Of a stretch of DNA of 64,000 bases, positions 10,820 to 22,800 are shown piece after piece. The stretch covers positions 3,249,157-3,313,156 of the forward strand of contig ML682067.1 of the NCBI GenBank assembly GCA_007922195.1. The letters are read 5' to 3'. Numbering within the stretch: position 1 is the first letter of the stretch; each line of letters opens with the position of its first letter. The translations under genes were made by a program, and so were the position numbers. Source of the DNA: Podocnemis expansa (Eukaryota; Chordata; Testudines; Podocnemididae). The notes under the pieces were generated by a model. That model made no database searches. It had not been told where the DNA came from and worked only from the letters and a program-made list of their open reading frames with translations.

Positions 10820-12556
10820 ATAGAATCACAGAGTTGGAAGGGACCTCATGAGGTCATCTAGTCCAACCCCCTGCTAAAAGCAGGGCCACTCTCATTAAAT
10901 CATCTCAGCCAGGGTTTCATCTAACCAGGCCTTACATGTTTCCAAAGATGGAGATTCTGCCGCCTCCCTAGGTAGCCCATTCCAATGCTTCACCAACCTC
11001 CTAGTGAGAAAGTTTTTCCTAATATCCAACCTAAACCATATCAGCTTCAGCTTGAAACCACTGCTCCTTGTTCTGTCCTCTGTTACTACTGAGAACAGCC
11101 TGGCTCCAAGGAGGACAGAGCTCAGCTGTTCTCAGTAGTAACAGAGGACAGAACAAGGAGCAATAGTTTCAAGTTGCAGCTGGGGAGGTCGAGGTTGGAT
11201 ATTAGGAAAAACTTTCTTACTAGGAAAGTGGTGAAGCATTGGAATGGGCTACCTAGAGAAGTGGTGGAATCTCCATCTTTGGAGATATTTAAGGCTCGGT
11301 TAGACAAAACACTGGCTGGGATGATTTAGGGAGAGTGGTCCTGCTTTTTTTTTTGCAGGAGGTTGGACTAGATGACCTCATGAGGTCCCTTCTAATCCTA
11401 TGATTCTATGATCCTTGGAGCACCACTTCAAATAGTTGAAGATTGCTATCAAATCCCCCCTCAATCTTCTCTTCTGCAGATTAAATAAGCCTAGTTCCTT
11501 CAGTCTCCCCTTGTAAGTCATGTGCTACAACCCCTGACCATTTCATTGCTCTCCACTGGATTCTTTCTAATTTGTCCACATCCTTTCTGTAGTGCGGAGC
11601 CCAAAACTGGACACAGTATTCCAGACGCAGCCTCACTAGAGCTGAATAGAGGGGAATAATCACATCCCTCAATCTGCTGGCAACACTCCTACTGATGCAG
11701 CCCAATATGCCATTGGCCTTTTTGGCAATAAGAGCACATTCTTGACTCGTATCCAGCTTTCCATCCACCATGATCCCCAGGTCCTTTTCTACACTGCTGC
11801 TACTCAGCCTAACAGTCTCCAACCTGTAGTAGTACATGGCATTTTTACATCCTAAATGCAGGACTTTGCCTTGTCCTTGTTGAACCTCATTAGATTTTAT
11901 GTGGCCCAAAGCTCCAATTTGTCTAGGTCTCCCTGAATCCTATCCCTGCACTCCAGCATGTTTACCATTCCCCCCAGCTTGGTATCATCTGCAAATTTAC
12001 TGAGCATGCAATCTATCCCATCATCCAAATCATTAATGAAGGTACTCAACAGAACCGGCCACAGGACTGACCCCTGGGGCATTCCACTAGTTACTTGCTG
12101 CCAACTAAACATTGTGCCATTGATTCCTACCCTCTGAGCCCGATGATCTAGCCAGCTTTCTATCTACCTTACGGTACATTCATCCAACCCATACTTCCTT
12201 CACTTGCTGACAAGAATGCTATTGGAACCCATATCAAAATCTTTGCTAAAATCAGGGTATGTCACATCTACGGCTGTTCCCACATCCACATATCCAGTCA
12301 TCTCATCATAGAAGGCAATCAGGTTGGTCAGGCATGATCACTATTTTCCTCTAAGTGTTTTAGAATGGATTCTTTGAGGACCTGCTCCATGATTTTTCCA
12401 GGGATTGAGGAGAGGCTAATTGGTCTGTAGTTCCCCGGGTCCTCTTCTTTTGCTTTCTTGAAGATAGGCAGTATATTTGCCTTTTTTCAGTCATCCGGCT
12501 CCTCCCCCATTCGCATGAGTTTTCAAAGATAATGGCCAGCGGCTGTGCAATCACAG
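10820..12556 (-). mobile_element. Middle CR1 copy, minus strand, itself interrupted
   Basis: Read on the minus strand from 12556, it covers the reverse transcriptase domain onward. The frame at 12112-11897 includes SGMPQGSVLWPVLL, INDLDDGIDCMLSKFADDTK and ends DLDKLELWAT. The frame at 11909-11481 continues with KVLHLGCKNA, VEKDLGIMVDGKLD and ANGILGCISRSVASR. The FADD catalytic box is intact in this copy. The 3' UTR is split at about 11105/11413 by another CR1, and the copy ends with the reverse of the tail (catagaatcacagagttgg) at 10820. The reading frame is broken by shifts and stops near 11897-11909 and in the 5' part, so it is dead. Confidence 0.85.
11100..11412 (+). mobile_element. Inner CR1 3' fragment, inverted relative to its host
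   Basis: A plus-strand CR1 3' end starts at about ctccaaggaggacagagctc and finishes ccttctaatcctatgattctatgat. It sits inside the 3' UTR of the minus-strand copy. Its 5' truncation point (ctccaagga) is the same CR1 position as the insertion site, and the host reads ggctcca there, so the junction shares about 5-7 bases of microhomology. It forms roughly 290-bp inverted arms with 10820-11105. There is no clear target-site duplication, as usual for CR1. Confidence 0.8.
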
Positions 12557-12838
12557 CCCTTAACTTCTGAAGATAGGACAAGATACAACAGGCTTAAATT
12601 GTACCAAGAGTGGGTTAGATTAGATTTTACGAAAAACTTTCTAACAGGAAGAGTAATTAAGCACTGTAATTAATTGCCGAGGGAGGTTATGGAATCTCCA
12701 CCATTGGAGATTTTTAAGAGCAGGTTAGACAAACACCGGTCAGGGATGGTCTATGTAATGAATACTTGGCCCTGCCATAAAAGCAGGCAACTGGACTAGG
12801 TAACCTATTGAGGTCCCTTTTAGTTCTCTGATTCTATG

Positions 12839-14299
12839 TGTTGATGTACCCTATTTAGCTTTCACATTCCATCTGTATTACGGAACGTCTGTCCAGTGAA
12901 CCAAACAATCATCACGCATAACCACGGCCACTGTGGTTTCATTAATACATCAGCAAGGGGCATTCTGAGAGGCAGCCCCATGCTGCTTACACCTAGCACA
13001 CCATCACAGTCAGTGTTTTTTTTATCATCCACAGGAGCCAGGAAACTCACCCAAGTCTTTTTCTAAAATGAACTCAGTCACATGGCAACTTCACACATGG
13101 CCCTGATGAAGCACTAGACTGGCATTTCCTATAGTTCTTATACAACTGATCACCAGATTTTACAGGATGAACTTGGCTACCGTATGAATTCCTTGTATTC
13201 TGTGCTCTGGATTGTTCTGTCAGGCTTATCCAGCTGCTCCTTCTCTGTTTATCTTAATGTCTTATTCCCTTTTGCAACTGATGCTCTGCCAAGTTTCATC
13301 TTAAGCCAGGGGAATTAACAGATAACAACAGGCAAATATTTCATTGTTATGGCTTCAAACATTAAACTTCCATGAAATATATTTATGGCTATGTACATAT
13401 TGATCCTTCATTTCTCAGTGCCATTTCAAGACTGCAAAATCCTGCAGCTGTTGGACTGCAAGAAATTTTTCCTTTCTGGTACTCCAAGACCACTTTGAGA
13501 ATGGGGTCCCAAACATTTCTTCCCCCCCCAAAGATGCCAATTTTAAGACAGGTTATATTTAAACACTTCATGAGTCAGTTTGCTTACTGCTTTCCTTTGC
13601 ACCAGTCTATTCAAAGGAGCAATGGTCTATCTTCTTATTTCCATATTTAAAATGAGAATTTTTTGGACCAGGATTTTACTATCAGGTCAGCCTACTGCTT
13701 TGTTTTTTGTTTGATATGTTTACTGCAGTGCCTCATTGCTGACAAAGCTCTTCCTCCTAAAACTATTCTTCAAAGGAATTCACTGGATTTGAAATACCAC
13801 TGAAATGTTGACCTAGTTGGGCCTAAAAATAATCAGACCTTTGCTATGTCTCAACTTTCATAGGCTAGTATTTCCACCCTAATCACTTTGGGTTGATCAG
13901 TGCTTTTATTTGCAAAAAGGAGAAAAAAAAAAGGTGCTGGTATTTTCCTCTCCCCTGCTGACCCCGTCCCACCAGCTGAGCAGCAGGGCCAGCAAAAAAG
14001 GTGCAGGTACTCCGTACCCTGCATACTATCACAAAAAAAAAGCACTGGAGCTGATTCTTCTTTCAATTCAGTCTTTTTTGTCTCCAACATCAGTAGAGCA
14101 AGATCAAGCTCACTAACCCATCCTTCAAAATTCATAGACCAGCCTTGGTGACAGAGGTGTGATAACGGTGGGTTCTGGGAAGAGTGGACATGAGGATTCT
14201 TTAGTATCCACCAAATTTAACTGACTAACTTGCATTCAGTTTTAGTTGTGTGTACAGAGAAATTGTCTGATCTGAAAGTCTATGGTGGACCTAAAAAAT
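12839..14299. other. Unassigned stretch
   Basis: About 1.4 kb without a recognised repeat or gene. Short open frames on both strands near 13372-14151 carry no motif I know. Confidence 0.4.
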
Positions 14300-14493
14300 T
14301 AAACAAAACAAAAAGGAGTCCTGGGTCACTTTTACAGCTAACAAATTTATCACATGAGCTGTCATGGGAGAAAATCCCACTTTGATTTTCTCCCTTGAAA
14401 GCTCATGCAATAAATAAATTTGTTAATCTTCAAAAGTGCCACAGGACTCCTTCTTTGCTTTGCTTAACTAGACTAAAATGGCTACACATCTGA
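14300..14493. repeat. Palindromic repeat family P, copy C (both arms and tail)
   Basis: Left arm: aaaaggagtcctgggtcact, gctaacaaatttatcacatg, gggagaaaatcccac. Right arm, inverted: gattttctcccttgaaagctc, aataaataaatttgttaatc, gtgccacaggactccttc. The tail follows: taactagactaaaatggct. The two arms are about 75 bp and the spacer between them has been deleted to a few bases, which leaves a long near-perfect palindrome. Confidence 0.85.
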
Positions 14494-16680
14494 ACTAAAA
14501 AAGTTAGAAGCAGAGTCAAAATAATACAACAATTTCCAATGGAACATTTAACACTGGAGCCACCGCTGATCCTTCAAAAATCAAGATTTTATAGTTTACA
14601 TTTTATAAGCCATTTATCAGTGGTTACTAGAAGGGTTAATAAATTATTAATACTGTGGATGTGATAAAGAGGTAGCTGATACAACTAGCAGGTTACACTT
14701 AGTTATAAACTGTGTGACATGTATTCTGCAACTGTGAGATTTGCCACAAAATTCATCTAGCTGCAGAACTGTGTGCCAGAATCTTGGATTTTCTTTTAAA
14801 CAAACAAAACAAAAGTGCTCTTTTGGTTTAAAAAATAACCTTGAAAATATGTACTGAGGGAGTGAGGGGCGATGCCCCTTTGAATCTGCACAGAACCTGA
14901 AGTGAAGGCTTGGAGAGGTGTGAACTGTTCTATTGAACTCACTCAGCCTCATGGACTCACCGGTGCCGTTGGGTAGAATTCAGCCTTTTTGGTGCATAAT
15001 TTATTATTTTACTGCAGACTACAGCTGTCTCTTGTACTGCACACTTTTCTCCATGAGAATGAATCAATTAGAGACCGGTGCATGCTCCCTGCAATGTTCT
15101 GTAGAATTGGGTATGTAAAGCAAGAGGCATGATCAGAAAGCTGGATCTGGACCCCACTTTGTACTTGGGGCATGAAGGGAGTCAGAAGTGCAGGCTGGGC
15201 AGGTAGACTCTCTAGACTAGAGTATTGCAGCACTTAGAAAATGAACCCCCTGAAGCTGACATCTACCTTGCCTTTTCCCTGACATACAAAAGGCCAGGGA
15301 AAGAGATCTTGAGTTGCACCACCCATGCAACATCATAACTGCTAAAGCCATTAGAGGTGGGCTGTCTGGTGAAAGCAACAAAAGCATCCACCATCAGGAC
15401 CACCAACAGGAGGGAATCAATGAGGGCAATTGCCCAGAGACCCAGGTGCTTAAAAGGGTTAGAGCAGATGGGAAGATAGATACACATCTTCCTCTCATCC
15501 ACACCCCTCTGCCACTCACACTCTCCACCTTTCTCCTAAGTGAGCTCATGGGTGGTCAAGGGAAGTTCCCTGCAGAGGGCAGCTCCCTGCCCTCCACACC
15601 CCTGCTTCCAGCTCACACACTTAGCTCCAGGCCCTGCCCCACCCACTGCGCCATCCAGTCCTACCCACTACCCCTCACCGCACCTGCTATGGTGCTTTCC
15701 TCACAGGCCTTTCCTAATAGGGAGGGTGGGAGGTAGGGGAAGGAGCAGCCATGGACCCATACTCTCAGGCAAGGCAGTGCCTTCCCAGGCCTCCCATACC
15801 AATATCCCATGGCTGAGCTTATTTACTATGGGTCATGCAGGTTCCTCTGGCTGAGGAGGAGGTAGCTGCTCCTCAGCTTCCCTGATTCATCAGCCATCTC
15901 CCGGGGATTCCAACAGAACCCAAAGCCTGAGTAGCAGATACAGCCTCCTCAGCTGCCAGGGAACCCGCATGGAACAGAATAAATCAGCAAAAGTTTATGG
16001 CAGAAGCCCACTCAGATCTCAGCCATTCCCTTCTGGGGAGCCATTGACTGTTCTGCCAGGGCCCAGGAATTGCTGTCAGTGGGGATATCTGCCATCATAT
16101 CAATCATGCTAATACTAACAATTATTGCTAATAATAATCATGGACAGACTGTACATCAACCAGTATTTTCAACTAGTAGCCACAGCTGTGTGTGTATGTA
16201 TTTGGAGGTGGGAGGGAAGGAAATGAGGGGCATATCATGGGGACACAACAAGTTAACATTGCCCAGGAATTAAGCAGTTTTTGTGGCAGAATTTAGTCCC
16301 TTGTACCTCAGAATATGCACAGTCCTGATTACAAAGCAAGCTACCTATTGATCTGTTAGATTTTTTAAACAACTGATTAAAACATTTATTATAAAAGTAT
16401 GATTCAATAATTCTTTATCAATGGAATCTTATATAAAGTATGATTAATTTAAATCCCTGATGTAGTATGGTTTAAGAAAACAAAACCACTATTGAAAGAA
16501 AACCATCATTAAAATTCTATAGTCTTTACAAGTAATTTCTATAGAAAAAGAGCTATTAAATGTATATAGGACTCCTCTTGGTTTTCTCTCTATTAAAATT
16601 CTATTGCATTTTCCATTAAGCACCCTTTTCCTTCCAACCATTGCCACTGATACCCTGGCCTTGCAAAAACACATGGAAGA
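14494..16680. other. Unassigned stretch with a C-rich block
   Basis: No gene or named element. Positions 15490-15720 are rich in ccctgcc and caccc runs, and overlapping open frames there owe their length to low stop density in C-rich DNA. The block might be a GC-rich non-autonomous element, but no inverted termini were found. Confidence 0.35.
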
Positions 16681-16862
16681 TTCAAAAGGGCAGCTATGTC
16701 AGTCTAGTAAAGCAAAAAAAAAAGGGAGTCTTGTGGCACTTAAAGACTAACAGATTTACTTATCACATGAGCTTTGGCTGACAAAGTGGGATTTTCTCCC
16801 ACTAAAGCTCATGTGAAAAATAAATCTATTAGTCTTTAAGTGCCACAAGACTCCTTTTTTTG
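16681..16862. repeat. Palindromic repeat family P, copy D
   Basis: Begins with the inverted tail (aaaagggcagctatgtcagt), then the left arm (gggagtcttgtggcacttaa, agactaacagattta, cacatgagcttt), then the right arm with the hairpin gtgggattttctcccac and gtgccacaagactcc. The left copy of the central hairpin is deleted. The tail is on the left only, which is opposite to copies C, F and J. Confidence 0.85.
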
Positions 16863-18499
16863 CCACACATAAAAGAGTCCAATTGAGTTCAACCACATGA
16901 ATAAGTGCTTGCAGAATCAACGCTAAAACTACAAAGGCAATATGGTCAAAACTGCATTTCAACCTTAATTCGGAACTCTCTTGCTTTGAGATTAAAATTA
17001 TACCTTTTTTAAAGTAAATGGTCAACAACGTGTTTGCTCCTTTTTATGCGGTTAAATAGTCATCAAAGAGATCTTAATGTGATTTTTTTTTTTATGTTCA
17101 TGAATAAAAACTATTTCAACCCGAAATGCTCAGTGATACTGTTAGTATCTGTTACCTATGGGAAATCTTTCTGGATTAGAGTAATAGTGTACACAGCTCT
17201 ATGTTTCCCTCTGGTGGTGCACTGTACTACAACTGGCTTAAATACCTTGAGACCACACACAGCCAACAAGAAAAGCAACCATGGCCTGAAGATTGTTTTG
17301 AATGTGATGTTTTCCTTGGGGATTTTAGGTACAACAAGAAAACAATTTGTTGGTTTGCACTTTGACTGAAATAGCTTTTGATCACCCAGATGGGCCTGTT
17401 CTGTTTGAGAAGGAGCAATCTCCTTTGCAGAAAATGAATGAGGCAAGTAGCTAAAATGAAAGATTATCCACTAAACACACAAAATAACTGAAAAGAGCAT
17501 ATGGTTAATTAAATATTTAGACACATGTTCACTTTTTAAGTGGATTTACAACACCCAAATTTATTCATGTGGAAATGGTGTCTAGTAGTATTTGCATATT
17601 CATTACCAATGTTTCATGGAAGAATTTGAAAATTAAAAAAAATAGTAATGCCAGACAGGCTGTCCTCATTGAAACTTTAACCACACCCTTTCATCACATT
17701 TATTTTTCAATGTGCTTGCTTTCATAATGAATATTATTTCTTCCTTCTGTGGCCTTATAGGGTTCTTTAATTAGAGAAGGCAGAAGGAAATAATTAAAAG
17801 CAAAGAGACTGGATGTAATCAGAAAGTGTATTTGCTCTGCCTCACTCAGTGCACAATTTTGGGCAAGCCAGGTAGTTTGAAATATGTTCTGAAACTAAAG
17901 TCAACAAAGAAGCCCATTGAAATAAACAGGGGTAGTAGGCGAAGGGGGATCCACTAGCTATTAAAAGCCTTGCAAGCCATCTACAATATGTATTGCCTCG
18001 TCCAGTGTCAAGCATGCATTTTAGCACCCTCTACTGTTTTGTCCCCATCATTTTTCACTCCATTTTTCTGCCCCTGAGGCTTTGCACCCTGGGGTGTGGT
18101 TCCAACCACCCTGCCCTGGTTAGGGTCCTGGCCTCATCAACCTAGTTATACCACTTTCTTCTCCCTTATTAAACATTCCCTTCAGGCACCTCCTCTCCAT
18201 ACAGGATAATAATAGGTAAATGCTACTTCACATCTGTAAAGTCATTAGTAAACAAACACTAAGTGCACAATCTCAGAAAATGCTGTGGAACATTGTAGCT
18301 ATGGAGCTTCCATACCAGTCCTCCACACAGCTATGTTTTCAGGTAGGAGGGATCTCTGCTTAAGCCTTGCATCTTAATTCAAACTTCATGCTGTTTCAAA
18401 TCTTCTCTGTTAGTTATACCCTAGATTTGAGATGTGACCCAGCCAGATCTCAACACGTTAACAGAATTATGCTGGCTGATTAACTTCAACGTACACTTT
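16863..18499. other. Unassigned AT-rich stretch
   Basis: No repeat or gene recognised. Overlapping frames at 17034-17446 on both strands carry no motif I can name. Confidence 0.4.
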
Positions 18500-18923
18500 G
18501 GGGTATGTCCATATTAAGGGGGAGTGGTGATTCCCAATTTGAGAAAAAGAAGCAAGGAGTCCTGTAGCACTTAAAGACTAACAGATACCACAAGACTCCT
18601 TTCTTCTTTTGCCGAATTAGACTGACACAGCTGCCCCTTTGGAACTTGGCCAGTTTGAGAAGTCATACCTGTGATAGCTGTCACTGAACTAGTGTGCTGA
18701 AAGTAGAATGTAGCCATTAACTGCAAGCAGCAGGAGAAGCTAGTCATCCTACTTATGCATGTAGCATCTCTGATGGGCTGGTACCTACTCAGGTTAACTA
18801 ACCCATCCTGCCCTCATGCTGCTATTGCTACTCAAACTTCAGCTTGTAGTTCAATGAGAATTAGCATAAGCATGTCTCCCTGAGCTGAGATTCACTTCCC
18901 CTGTTCTGAGCGCAGACATACCT
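18500..18923. mobile_element. MITE-like element carrying a family P fragment
   Basis: The left end ggggtatgtccatatt and the right end gcagacataccttt form inverted termini (gggtatgtc against aggtatgtc). They resemble the atgtctaca-type ends of the foldback elements at 60132 and 63338. A family P copy (18548-18647) lies inside. The rest is non-coding. Superfamily is uncertain; a PIF/Harbinger-like MITE is possible. Confidence 0.5.
18548..18647. repeat. Palindromic repeat family P, copy E (internally deleted)
   Basis: The left arm gcaaggagtcctgtagcact with aaagactaacagatacc runs directly into the end of the right arm (cacaagactcctttcttc) and then the tail (gaattagactgacacagctg). The whole hairpin region between the arms is gone. 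This is the product expected from deletion across a cruciform or hairpin. Confidence 0.8.
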
Positions 18924-19094
18924 TTAGTGGGTGCAAGAAGTAGGAAGGACAGTGTTGATTCAATGGGTGTCATTCATTCTTTTTGCTAGGCACTGACCAT
19001 CCAGCATGGTGCTGAAGATGACATTGCAGTGGTATAGATTTTTTTTTTCATGGCTTACAGAAATAGTAGATCCTAAACACAGTTGTTAAAGATG

Positions 19095-19812
19095 TGTAGT
19101 GCTATTTCCAGGAAGAGAATCAGTTACGGGGTCCAATGTTAGAAGACCAAAAAAAATCAAAGTGTTCACAGAAGAGTAGTAAGAACTAAGTGAGGTTTGG
19201 AAAACATGCCTAATACTGAGAAACTTTCACTCTATTTACTTTATTCAAGAGAAGTTTAAGGGGAGATTTGACTGAAATTTTCAGGTACCTACCTAAAAAT
19301 GAGATTTCTGGTAGTAAATCAAACAAGGAGTCCTGTGGCACTTTTAAAGACTAACACATTTAGTTAACACATGAGCTTTCATAGGCAATGCTTCAAGCAT
19401 CTGATGAAGTGGGATTTTCTCCCATGAAAGCTCATGAAATAAATAAATTTGTTAGTCTAAGTGCCACAGGACTCCTTGTTTGGTTTGTTGAGCTAAACTA
19501 ATGCAGCTGCTCTTTGGAACTGAGAGTAAATGGCTCATTCGAAAAAAAGCATAATGTGATCCAATGATTGGAAACTGAAACTATGTAAATACTGACTAGA
19601 GTTAGGGCATACTTTGAGGGTAGTTAGCCATTAGAACAACATACCTAGGGATACAATGTACTCAGGCACCTGAGTGTTTACATCAAGACTGGTTATCTGT
19701 CTAAAAGCTATGCTATAGCTCAAAAAGAAGCTAAGCTTGATGCAGACATTATTGAGAAGGTTCTATGGCCCATGCCATAGCTCATTATAAAATTGTCCCT
19801 TCCAGCCTTAAA
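19095..19812 (+). mobile_element. Ancient CR1 (L3-like) 3' end with family P inside
   Basis: Decayed CR1 3' sequence: aaaacatgcctaatactgag, tttattcaagagaagtttaa, then after the family P insertion gatacaatgtactcaggcac and gaaggttctatggcccatgc, ending aaaattgtcccttccagcc. This ordering matches old L3-type CR1 tails. There is no open frame. Family P copy F (19319-19521) interrupts it, so F inserted later. Confidence 0.7.
19319..19521 (+). repeat. Palindromic repeat family P, copy F (best hammerhead-like core)
   Basis: Full layout: left arm (aaacaaggagtcctgtggca, aaagactaacacattta, catgagctttcat), spacer, right arm and tail (gagctaaactaatgcagctg). The right arm reads CTGATGA (19401-19407), one A, a gtggga/tcccat hairpin with a ttttc loop, GAAA (19426-19429), GC-TCAT-G. 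That order is the order of the conserved core of a type I hammerhead ribozyme with a minimal stem III. Two cautions: there is an extra A before stem II, and I do not see a good stem I. Confidence 0.8.
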
Positions 19813-19880
19813 AACAAACAAACAAAAACAAACAAACAAAAAAAAAAACTAAATCAAATCAAACCAAACCATATCAATAA
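19810..19880. repeat. A-rich (CAAA)n simple repeat
   Basis: Runs of aaacaaacaaac and aaaaaacaaacaaacaaaa, then atcaaatcaaaccaaacc, directly after the CR1 tail. Low-complexity expansion. Confidence 0.85.
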
Positions 19881-22800
19881 CTCCAATACCTTTGTCCAAA
19901 TTCCAACCAAGGTAATTACATTCCAATTGCCTAAATTCCCTGTAGGGTTTCAGCTGGATCTCATGTTATTCCCTTTCTGTCTGCTCATGTAGCACTGGGT
20001 AGTAGCGCTGTGCTTTGTTAAACGACAGTCATAGTTCACTGCAGAGATGGATTTACTTCATTAGTGGCCGATGTTAGCCCGTGTTGCTCACATACAAGTC
20101 CATTTGTAAACCAGCATGCTGTAGGATAAAAGATACACAGCACTGACTGTAATCAGATGTGCTTGGGTGATCAAATCCCAGGAACTGAAGCTGTGTTAGC
20201 TGCTCTGGGGGATGGAACTCCAAGAATTCTGAGGCATCTGAAGTGAGAGGGGCTTGAACTTGGGATGGTTTGGGGGTGGGGGAAAACCCCACCCCAGAGT
20301 GCTGCAAACTGCCTGGCCAAACATGCAGCTGCGGCAATGGCTGGTGGAGTCTGGAGGGAGATTGCCCAGCATCTGGGAGAGAAGCCAGCAGCAAGCAGAG
20401 CAGCACCCAACACCAGAAAAGAATGGACGCCATGAGTGGGGAGCCAGTGGATAAGGACCCTGGTGTCTGAACTGCAACATCAGAGGGGCACTAGGATCAG
20501 AACTTAAGGAAGATAATCAGGTTCAGGAGGGGCAGGAAAGACAGCAGTGGAAGGAACACTAGGGATGACCATGAAAGGGAAGATATGGAGAACGAAGAGA
20601 GTGCTTTAAGGCAAAGAGAGGAAAAGTTAAAGGAAGAACAGTACAGTTAAAATAACTGAAGGTCCTCTACCTAGACTAAGAAATTAGTAAAAAATATTAG
20701 AAACCTGTGTGAAAAGTAAAGCAAGAATGACATGTGGAGGAAATAAGCTTTTATAAAAAAGACTCTGTAATAAGACAAACAGACTTAAGAAATAAGGAGG
20801 AAGTGAGTTGCAGCAAAAGTAAGACAGCATCTTAAGGTATCCAACGTGAAATGATAACAATAAAGGAATTGTCAGAGAGCAGAAGGATTGTAAGCCAGAA
20901 AAGACCAGCAGGATAATTGTTCAGCCAAGCACGCATCCCCTCAAGAATACATGTCTTTATTTAAGATGGAACTCAAAACCATTACAAATTGCACAAGAGG
21001 ATTGCTCAAGATATAACTAGACAGCTTATGAACTCCTCCTCTAACCTCTGGCCTTACAGAAGCTAAAAACAGAAAAAGGAACATGTAGTGGCCTAGTGCA
21101 TTTGTTATCTAACTGCAAATCCTGTTATTTCATAAAGGTAAATTGCTACCTATAAAATGAGTGTAATTAAGGTAATAGTTGTTAACAGTCAATAACAGTA
21201 GTAGTCTAAAGTAGCTTATGGCATATATTTAAATAGTGGTTCCTAGTAAAATAACTAACTGTGATATGTGTGTGATTATTCCCCACTTTACTGATTTCTA
21301 CTCAACAGATTGAGATATAACATAATTTGGCCTCCAGTTGCCTCATTTTCAGAACACCTTTCCACCACATTCATTTCAGGATGAATGGCTTTATTTGTGC
21401 TAAGTAAAATACATTTGCAGGCATGAAGATCACAAACATGCAACTTTCATTCTTTCAAGTATAAAGGATGGGTCAGAATGGATGCCATGATTATTCCTGT
21501 ATATTTTGGCAAATTGAGTATCCCACTCCTATCTGAACTTTTCTCTAGATAAGTGCTTCCTTTATGATTTGGCCAATCATTCAAGGGGTATCTTTCATCC
21601 AAGTGAAAAGGGAAAGGCATTAAATTCTATATAAGTCATTTCACTGGAGCCTGGAAATTGTGACTATTGAACCACAAACTCTGGCAGAAGAATGTCAGAA
21701 TTAATGCATTATTTTGAACAATTTTAACATTAATGGGTTCAGTTTAGCTGCATATAATATACAAGCTCTTAAAGTGGATATTGGGTAACTGTGGTGGTTG
21801 TGTGTAATTGTATGTGTAATTCACACAGGATAATTCTGGTAAAATGAACTGTTTTTCCAGAAGAGAGCCAAAATGCTAGTTCTGCAGACCCAATCCTCCC
21901 CCCACAGAACAGTTCAGTACAAGCAGTAGCAATGCGAGCTTGTTCATCTTCTACACAAAACCTTAGTCCCTTCTAAAGGAACTCAGAATGAAGGAGTGAA
22001 GTTTTTGTTCATGAAATCTTTGGACTCTCCTGGTGCCACCTATAGTGGTTGTTTCTGTCCACCAGAAATTAGGCCAGGCCTGAATTTAATTAGTAGTCAA
22101 GAGCTCACTGAGAGGCTTGATATTCTATTACCAATGCCATCAGTTGAGTTTTCCATGATTATTGGATGTGTGCCTCATGGCAGTGAAGCCTGCCTGTGAT
22201 GATCAGCAAAGGGACCAGGAAAAACTGGGGGATCTTTAACTAATGGCCAATTACAATTGTAATGGAAAGTACAAGGAAATACTTCAAATTAGCTGTGCCA
22301 GACGATGAACCGCCTATTAATGGTAGTATTTACTACAGATTTCAAATCACAAGCAGAAGCAAAGAATGTAATTTTAACATTGTTTAATAACTCAAATAAG
22401 CACACTGCAAAAATTGCCACACTTGTGTGCCTGGAACCAATACGCTCAAGATTTATTTTGTGTGTGTCTAGCCCCAAGGTACTGAATGATGATGCAAAGA
22501 GTACAGAAAGCATCCCCCCCTGCTTAATGCAAACAACCCTGTGGAGTTGGGGGGAAGTACACTTCCACTCCCCCAAGTTCTACAGCTGTTCCAGAACAGC
22601 TGTCCTAACCAGGATAGAGAGGTGGAACTGACTTCAGGTGGAGGGGGTGGAAATGAAGTAGCACACAAAGAATTCACATCCCTTTCTCTCCTAGAAGCAG
22701 CATGCATAAAGCACACTGGCTCTAGTAACTCTAGCTTACACAGCACATCACTGATTTTACTTTAAGCCACAACCAAGACTGTGCCTCAGTGTAAAGAGCC

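Larger units (their letters stand above)
10330..12838 (+). mobile_element. Outer CR1 copy (10330-10819 plus 12557-12838)
   Basis: The left part encodes the CR1 ORF2 C-terminal region in an open frame (10360-10653). It contains NKDKCKVLHLGRSKQ and, further on, ANIILGCI, and runs on through the ORF end to gagggagaaaaacggttc. At about 10820 the sequence switches to a minus-strand CR1. The plus-strand copy resumes near 12557 with ccttaacttctgaagatagg and reaches its own tail at ggtcccttttagttctctgattctatgtg. The two pieces are contiguous in CR1 coordinates, so this is one copy broken by a 1.7-kb insertion. It is the oldest layer of the nest. Confidence 0.8.
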
